From Thalassovita sp. (lineage in GTDB: Bacteria > Bacteroidota > Bacteroidia > Cytophagales > Flammeovirgaceae): a stretch of 35,016 nt of DNA. The DNA is taken from the NCBI GenBank assembly GCA_002729595.1, contig PBYL01000251.1, forward strand, positions 1 through 35,016, in the 5' to 3' direction. Every line of letters begins with the position of its first letter. Positions within the stretch are counted from its first letter, which is position 1. Both the position numbers and the translations under genes were made by a program. Positions 32,488 through 35,016 of the stretch are shown here, in pieces. The notes under the pieces are model-generated. The model made no database searches. It saw only the letters and a program-made list of their open reading frames with translations, and had not been told where the DNA came from.

Positions 32488-33150
32488 ATGTCTAATTACG
32501 AAACTTCAGCTTTAAACAAAGTAGTAAGAGGCTCAAAAAGAGCAACTTATGATGTAGAAACCATCAATGAGATTTTAGATGCAAAATTTCTTTGCCACAT
32601 TGCATTTACTTGGGAAGGCAAAGCGATTGTGTTGCCGATGGCTTATGGCAGATTTGAAGATAAAATTTACATACACGGATCATTAAAAAACAGAATGATG
32701 CTATGCTTGCTAGAGGCGGGTGAAGCAAGTATTTCGGTTACCCATTTAGATGGGTTGGTACTTGCCAGATCAGCATTTCACCATTCAGCTAATTACAGAT
32801 CGGCTAACATTTTTGGGAGGGTTACAAAGCTAGAAGACCCAGAAGAAAAAATGGCTGCACTCAAGTGTATTCTCGACCATATGATTCCAAACCACTGGGA
32901 TAACATTAGACAACCCAACGAGAAGGAGTTGAATGCCACTTTGGTAATCGAATTGACCATAGAAAGTGCTTCTGCTAAAATACGTGCCGAAGGAGCTGTG
33001 GATGAAAAAGCCGATTACGATTTACCTATTTGGGCAGGAGTGATTCCGATAAAAGAAGTAGCTCTTGCACAAGAAAGTGATGAGTTATTAAAAGGAACAG
33101 CCAAACAAGTTCCAGATGCTGTTTTAGAATATGTGAAGAGGAATTGTTGA
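32488..33150 (+). CDS. Pyridoxamine 5'-phosphate oxidase-family flavin protein (NimA-like)
   Basis: A 220-residue split-barrel protein expected to bind FMN or a related flavin. Seen: RGSKRATYDVETINEILDAKFLCHIAF at the start, the strands KAIVLPMAYGRFEDKIYIHGSLKNRMM (with the GSLKNRM flavin-phosphate region), ARSAFHHSANYRSANIFGRV (93-112), and IWAGVIPIKEV near the end. These are marks of the Pyridox_ox_2 group that includes NimA 5-nitroimidazole reductases, rather than of vitamin B6-making PdxH. Cotranscription with OsmC and control by a PLP-sensing regulator suggest a redox or B6-related stress role, as an inference. Confidence 0.9.
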   Translation: MSNYETSALNKVVRGSKRATYDVETINEILDAKFLCHIAFTWEGKAIVLPMAYGRFEDKIYIHGSLKNRMMLCLLEAGEASISVTHLDGLVLARSAFHHSANYRSANIFGRVTKLEDPEEKMAALKCILDHMIPNHWDNIRQPNEKELNATLVIELTIESASAKIRAEGAVDEKADYDLPIWAGVIPIKEVALAQESDELLKGTAKQVPDAVLEYVKRNC

Positions 33151-33186
33151 TTGTTTTTACTTTCATCTTCTCAAAAATCTAAAGTA

Positions 33187-34164
33187 TTATAATTTATCCA
33201 ACTCACCAACCACATTAGCGATGAGTCTTGCAGCTAGTGTGGCAGTTACATGGTCTATATCATAAGTAGGATTGTATTCGGCAATATCGAGTGCAACCAG
33301 CTTATTTTTGGAGATGATGTGTTTCAAAAGCTTAATAACGAAATTTGGATTGAAACCAAAAGGGGAGGGGGCACTCACTCCGGGAGAGTAAGGAGATGCA
33401 AATCCATCCAGATCAATGGTGAGATAGAGATAATCAATATCTGAAAGGAATTGATCGATTTGATGGGAAATATTAGTCAAATTTTCTAAGACACAATCTT
33501 CACTTAAAATAAAACTTGAGCCAGTTTTTTTTGCTGTTTCGAATAGCTCTAAGGTGTTTGCGTGCTGTTGAATTCCAACAGCCAGATATTTAGTCTGTGC
33601 TCCAAATTCATTTAAAATTTGCTGAAAAGGTGTGCCTGAGTTTGGCAAATCTTCGACTTGGCGTAGATCAAAATGTGCATCGAAATTTATGATTCCGAAT
33701 TTTTTGTTTGGTTGATGTAGCGCATTGAAAATGCCTCTAAAATGTGCATAGGCAATATCGTGTCCTCCGCCTAGAGCAATTGGAAAACATTTATTCTTAA
33801 TAATTCGCTCAATCTGGTTAGAGAAAACACTTTGGCAAGTTTCAAGGTCTGTGTCAATGCAAAAAACATTTCCAGCATCAGCTATTTTCAATTGCTCGAA
33901 ATGGATGGGCAATTTAGCCAGTTTTTGTCGAATGGCATCAGGTCCTTTTTTCGCACCAATCCTTCCCTGATTTCTTCTTACACCTTCTTCACACTCATAA
34001 CCAATAAAAACAATGTCCGGCTTATCAGACATGGATGTGGTGTCCAATAAGTCGATAAACCGGATTGTTTGATACCAGTATTGGGCATCGTTTGACGTTG
34101 TAGTTCTGCCTGTCCAAATAGATCGATCGGCAGTATTGTAGTTGGTAGTTAAATTATTTGGCAT
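33187..34164 (-). CDS. hutG: Formimidoylglutamase (arginase family), HutG-type
   Basis: A 325-residue ureohydrolase. Start at ATG 34164 (MPNNLTTNYN) gives a 16-base overlap with hutI; ATG 34176 is a close second, and the longer frame to 34233 is unlikely. Metal-binding motifs of the arginase family are present: GGGHD (132-136), FDAHFD (161-166) and the DxD of TIDLDGFASPYSPGVSAP (D251, D253), the last with an Ala in place of the third Asp, as in enteric HutG. It should cleave N-formimidoyl-L-glutamate to glutamate and formamide, two steps after HutI's substrate. The assignment over arginase or agmatinase rests mainly on the overlap with hutI. It ends 36 bases from the convergent PNPOx gene. 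Confidence 0.85.
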   Translation of the reverse strand: MPNNLTTNYNTADRSIWTGRTTTSNDAQYWYQTIRFIDLLDTTSMSDKPDIVFIGYECEEGVRRNQGRIGAKKGPDAIRQKLAKLPIHFEQLKIADAGNVFCIDTDLETCQSVFSNQIERIIKNKCFPIALGGGHDIAYAHFRGIFNALHQPNKKFGIINFDAHFDLRQVEDLPNSGTPFQQILNEFGAQTKYLAVGIQQHANTLELFETAKKTGSSFILSEDCVLENLTNISHQIDQFLSDIDYLYLTIDLDGFASPYSPGVSAPSPFGFNPNFVIKLLKHIISKNKLVALDIAEYNPTYDIDHVTATLAARLIANVVGELDKL

Positions 34165-35016
34165 CCCTTTTTCCATACTTTTTCTGCTTGTAATTCTCCT
34201 TGATGGTAAAGTATCTCTCTGTAATCGTTGCAATTGAAAGCTATGAAATCAGCTAGGTTTCCGGCTTTCAATACACCTCGATCGAAAAGTTTTAAAGCTT
34301 TTGCTGCTCGAAAGGTAATGCCTGCAAATACTTCGGCAGCACTGAGTTTTTCGTAAGTTCCAAGTAAAGCTGCTTGGCTGAGCAAGTTTCCTTGTGGTGC
34401 GCTTCCCGGATTCCAGTCACTTGCAATAGCTAAGCCACAACCGGCATTCAAGAGCTTCCTCGCAGGGGAAAATGACATGCCTAATCCCATAGAAGCACCT
34501 GGCAATACTACCGGAATGGTTTCACTTTTAGCTAATCTCTCAATCTCTTCTTCTCCTGAAACTTCTAAGTGATCTACACTCACGGCTCCACAATCAACGG
34601 CTACTTTACTTCCTCCTGTACTAAATTGATCTCCGTGTACAGTCAACTCAAAACCTTGCTCTTTTAATTGATTCAAATAGAATTTTGCCCCCTCAGTACT
34701 GAAAGCATTTTGCTCTATAAAAATATCAAATCGAGAAGTCAAGTTTTCCGATTTGATTATTGGGACTAACTCATCTAAGATGAATTGTAGGTAAGTAGCT
34801 TCGTTTTGAAAATCTTTAGGGACAATATGAGCAGCTAAACAGGTACTGATCACATCAGATGGATGTTTTTCGCCTGCCTGCTTAATGGCTCGCAACATTT
34901 TCAATTCATCATCCAAACTCAAACCATAACCACTTTTAACCTCTACTGTGGTAATGCCTCTTTTTAGCAAAGTATCGAGCTTTTCAATCACATTTTGTTG
35001 CAAAGTTTCTAAACTA
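34149..35016 (-). CDS. hutI: Imidazolonepropionase, C-terminal part (5' end outside window)
   Basis: The C-terminal 288 or so residues of an amidohydrolase of about 410. The frame is open through the window edge; the TTG at 35003 is not a start. Motifs seen: SGYGLSLDDELKMLRAI, TCLAAHIVPKDF with a metal-ligand histidine, VHGDQFS, SVDHLEVSGEEEIERL, and ASDWNPGSAPQGNL with the metal/catalytic Asp (family form SDFNPGS). It opens the imidazolone ring to give N-formimidoyl-glutamate, the third step of histidine breakdown. Its last 16 bases overlap hutG, so the two are coupled. The hutU and hutH genes should lie beyond the right edge. Confidence 0.92.
   Translation of the reverse strand, partial: SLETLQQNVIEKLDTLLKRGITTVEVKSGYGLSLDDELKMLRAIKQAGEKHPSDVISTCLAAHIVPKDFQNEATYLQFILDELVPIIKSENLTSRFDIFIEQNAFSTEGAKFYLNQLKEQGFELTVHGDQFSTGGSKVAVDCGAVSVDHLEVSGEEEIERLAKSETIPVVLPGASMGLGMSFSPARKLLNAGCGLAIASDWNPGSAPQGNLLSQAALLGTYEKLSAAEVFAGITFRAAKALKLFDRGVLKAGNLADFIAFNCNDYREILYHQGELQAEKVWKKGCQII

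Noticed and set aside
33151-33186. Gap between the convergent PNPOx and hutG genes as a terminator site
   Set aside because: No hairpin can be drawn in these 36 bases; only T-rich sequence is seen.

Overview
The window reads as chromosomal DNA of a low-GC, probably marine or environmental Bacteroidota, most likely of the Cytophagales/Flammeovirgaceae type. The signs are a SusC/SusD outer-membrane pair, FtsX-type permeases with the prefix domain and PadR partner common in that group, many lipoproteins, several family-typical Bacteroidota proteins, and -7 boxes of the TAnnTTTG type in front of two genes. I see no rRNA, tRNA, CRISPR array, transposase, integrase or phage gene. The region looks like ordinary, stable chromosome with several unrelated operons.

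Layout. 1-1453 (+): the 3' part of an FtsX-type permease gene, then a small OB-fold-like lipoprotein gene. 1497-4514 (-): a large soluble hybrid histidine kinase. 4930-10677: two secreted enzymes transcribed away from each other, a GH2 glycoside hydrolase (-) and a GtaA-like 'glutaminase' family protein (+), sharing a 441-base intergenic region. 10826-12174 (+): a coupled pair of unknown genes, a Cys4 membrane protein and a lipoprotein. 12373-13806 (+): a MATE exporter. 14138-16303 (+): an unknown membrane protein and the Na+/H+ antiporter NhaA. 16305-19338 (-): a PadR regulator and the FtsX-type permease it overlaps, preceded by a clear repeat/palindrome operator. 19576-20304 (+): a secreted HELGH protein, possibly a metallopeptidase. 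20305-20947: a long non-coding leader full of repeats and hairpins. 20948-25770 (+): the susC/susD pair. 25898-28845 (+): a small ORF, a Crp/Fnr-type regulator, an MDR oxidoreductase and an SDR oxidoreductase. 28985-29443 (+): a GNAT acetyltransferase. 29459-30337 (-): a lipoprotein with a DUF1566-like C-terminus. 30412-33150: a MocR/PdxR-type regulator (-) divergent from an OsmC protein and a flavin-binding PNPOx-like protein (+). 33187-35016 (-): histidine-degradation genes hutI (partial) and hutG.

How the genes work together. The clearest functional units are: (i) PadR plus permease, probably autoregulated; (ii) the SusCD nutrient-uptake pair, which has no enzyme beside it, while the two secreted hydrolases 10 kb upstream have no SusCD; (iii) the MocR regulator and the OsmC/PNPOx operon it faces; (iv) hutI-hutG, acting in consecutive late steps of histidine breakdown. 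Several transcription units end in good intrinsic terminators.

I do not see a spectacular new system. The best candidates for undescribed biology are the Cys4-membrane-protein/lipoprotein pair, the membrane protein before nhaA, the HELGH secreted protein, and the repeat-rich susC leader.
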